NCBI GenBank assembly: GCA_900772035.1
Contig: CAAGQE010000105.1
Location: 1 to 6,898 of the forward strand
DNA: 6,898 nucleotides
From: Candidatus Gastranaerophilales bacterium
Lineage (GTDB): Bacteria; Cyanobacteriota; Vampirovibrionia; Gastranaerophilales; Gastranaerophilaceae
Direction: 5' to 3'
Part shown: positions 5,611-6,898 of the stretch, piece after piece
How the letters are laid out: every line of letters begins with the position of its first letter
How positions within the stretch are numbered: position 1 is the first letter of the stretch
Notes under the pieces: generated by a model
Databases searched by the model: none
Told to the model about the DNA's origin: nothing
The model's input: the letters and a program-made list of their open reading frames with translations, nothing else
Made by a program: the position numbers and the translations under genes

Positions 5611-5949
5611 ATGTCCGAGCAAAATAATAAAAATATTTTAAAGTTTTCAAATCGAGCAAAGTCCGTCGGCAGTAAAAAATCCGGCATAAAAGAATTTCAG
5701 GGCTTTGAATATATCAAGATGGACAAAGACTTAAACGGTACGCCGTTTATAAAAGAAAGTTTGGAAGAATACGCGGATTCTTGCCGTTATATGGTTAGAG
5801 TTATGCGAGAAAAGGACAACAAGGTTTGTCTTTACAATTATTATATTCCTCAAGACAGCTTGTGCATGTTCTTGACGAAAATTGAAAACGGAGAATTTGA
5901 CGGGCGAGTAATAGAAGTCGAAAAATATATTCCGGAAGATTTAGCATAA
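5611..5949 (+). CDS. Unknown 112-residue protein coupled to a radical SAM gene
   Basis: I do not recognise this protein. Residues 1-28 are basic and polar (Lys, Asn, Ser) and probably flexible. Residues about 29-105 look like a small alpha/beta domain: FQGFEYIKMD as a strand, a helix around ESLEEYADSC, then three or four strands with MVRVMRE, VCLYNYYIP and RVIEVEKYIP, and a helix at LCMFLTKI. There are three Cys (58, 73, 84) in no obvious metal-binding spacing. There is no signal peptide or membrane segment, so it is probably cytosolic. The TAA stop touches the ATG of the radical SAM gene with no gap, and GGAAG at 5934-5938 inside this gene can serve that ATG, so translation of the two is probably coupled. 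An accessory role for the radical SAM enzyme is an inference from this arrangement only. Its own ATG has no ribosome-binding site. Confidence 0.8.
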   Translation: MSEQNNKNILKFSNRAKSVGSKKSGIKEFQGFEYIKMDKDLNGTPFIKESLEEYADSCRYMVRVMREKDNKVCLYNYYIPQDSLCMFLTKIENGEFDGRVIEVEKYIPEDLA

Positions 5950-6898
5950 ATGCAAACTGAAATAAAAAAGATTTTAGCTGACGTAACGAAACCTTATCAA
6001 TACATTGGGGATGAATATTTAGCATATAAGAAAAAGATGTCTGATGAAGATGTCTCTATCGTTTTTGCATTTCCCGACAAGTATGAAATCGGTGTCAGCA
6101 ATTTAGGCGTAAGAGTTTTGTACTACGTTGTAAACAAAGAGGACGGACTTGTCGCAGACAGGGCTTATGCACCCGAATTTGACTGCAAAGATGCTCTTGA
6201 AAAAAATAATGTGAAATTGTATGCGGTAGAAAGTAAAAAACCGCTCAAAGAGTTTGATTTCGTGGGTTTTTCTCTGCAATACGAACTTGCATATCCGACG
6301 GTATTAAAAATGTTGGATTTGGCGGATATTCCCGTAAAGCGTAAAGAACGCGGCGAAAACGATCCTATTATTGTTGCCGGCGGACCTTGTTGTTTTAATC
6401 CCAAGCCGATGAGCGAATTTATTGATTTGTTCTTAATTGGGGACGGAGAAGAACTCAATGTCGAATTGATGAAAAAATACAAGGAAATCAGACATCTCTC
6501 CCGTGTGGAAAAGTTGAACGAACTCGCTAAAATCAAAGGTGTTTATTCCCCGATATTGCAGAATAAAACGGAAAAGAGAATTTGCCAACTTAATAATGAC
6601 AATTTGCCTTTGACAAATCCTATTCCGTATTCAAGTTGCGTTCATGACAGAACGATTATCGAAATTCGTCGCGGATGCGGAAGAATGTGTCGTTTTTGTC
6701 AACCGGGGCATGTTACTTTACCGATTCGCGAAAGAAAGGCTGAAGATATTATTAATGCAGTCGATAAAGCCACTTCGATTACGGGCTATGACGAGTATTC
6801 GTTGTTGTCTTTATCGTCGAATGATTATACCAATATTGAGCCTGTTATTGATGATTTAACGGCTATGCTTTGCGAGAGAAAAGTTTCGGTTTCTTTGC
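5950..6898 (+). CDS. B12-domain radical SAM protein, TIGR03960 type (3' truncated by the window)
   Basis: The frame is open from the ATG at 5950 to the right edge, giving the first 316 residues. The sequence matches TIGR03960, radical SAM proteins with a B12-binding-like N-terminal domain and no firmly assigned reaction. Family signatures appear in order: YIGDEY (18-23), FPDKYEIGVSNLGVRVLY (41-58), the GFSLQYELAYPTVL block (106-119), AGGPCCFNPKP (143-153), and IGDGEE (163-168). The radical SAM cluster motif is C-x3-C-x2-C: Cys243, Cys247 and Cys250 in RRGCGRMCRFC, followed by QPGHVTLPIRER. These Cys bind the [4Fe-4S] cluster that cleaves S-adenosylmethionine. I see no DxHxxG cobalamin motif, so B12 binding is uncertain. 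Family members usually run several hundred residues further, often with a DUF2344/TIGR03936 domain fused or next door. The gene directly abuts the unknown gene at 5611 and probably shares its promoter. Confidence 0.93.
   Translation, partial: MQTEIKKILADVTKPYQYIGDEYLAYKKKMSDEDVSIVFAFPDKYEIGVSNLGVRVLYYVVNKEDGLVADRAYAPEFDCKDALEKNNVKLYAVESKKPLKEFDFVGFSLQYELAYPTVLKMLDLADIPVKRKERGENDPIIVAGGPCCFNPKPMSEFIDLFLIGDGEELNVELMKKYKEIRHLSRVEKLNELAKIKGVYSPILQNKTEKRICQLNNDNLPLTNPIPYSSCVHDRTIIEIRRGCGRMCRFCQPGHVTLPIRERKAEDIINAVDKATSITGYDEYSLLSLSSNDYTNIEPVIDDLTAMLCERKVSVSL

Noticed and set aside
6165..6536. 123-residue open frame on the minus strand
   Set aside because: It lies wholly inside the well-supported radical SAM gene, opposite its conserved family blocks, and its Ser/Phe-rich sequence is typical of an antisense shadow.

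Overview
The window is AT-rich bacterial chromosome with tightly packed genes, A/T-ending codons and TATAAT-type promoters, and nearly every transcription unit is closed by a clean intrinsic terminator. The secreted TPR protein, small lineage-specific helical and Cys-rich proteins, an acyl-ACP thioesterase, EngB and a B12-domain radical SAM protein of the TIGR03960 type together suggest an uncultured host-associated bacterium. My best guess is Vampirovibrionia/Melainabacteria (Gastranaerophilales). This placement is an inference from general resemblance; no rRNA or other phylogenetic marker is present.

Layout. Bases 1-464 are the 3' part of a helical protein gene of unknown function. It converges on a minus-strand acyl-ACP thioesterase (540-1274), and the two share a bidirectional terminator at 483-511. 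The thioesterase and a large exported TPR protein (1408-3831) are divergent, each with its own TATAAT box in the 133-bp gap; the thioesterase box is so close to the ATG that its mRNA is probably leaderless. The TPR gene ends in a terminator. It is followed by a stand-alone gene for a 101-residue coiled-coil protein (4012-4317), again with its own terminator. A GC-elevated, hairpin-rich segment of about 200 bases with no convincing gene (4386-4611) then leads into engB, a ribosome-assembly GTPase (4612-5193). A small Cys-rich protein (5245-5493) follows, with a perfect 14-bp palindrome touching its -10 box. The last unit starts at 5611 with an unknown 112-residue protein whose stop codon directly abuts the ATG of a radical SAM gene (5950 to the window end). 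That radical SAM gene is open at the right edge.

Working relationships. The window looks like a run of short, independent transcription units rather than one pathway. The only tight coupling is between the unknown gene at 5611 and the radical SAM gene. I see no mobile element, CRISPR array, tRNA, rRNA or defence system. The items most worth following are the hairpin-rich leader before engB, the palindromic operator before the Cys-rich gene, the coupled unknown/radical SAM pair, and the duplicated motif inside the TPR protein's disordered linker.
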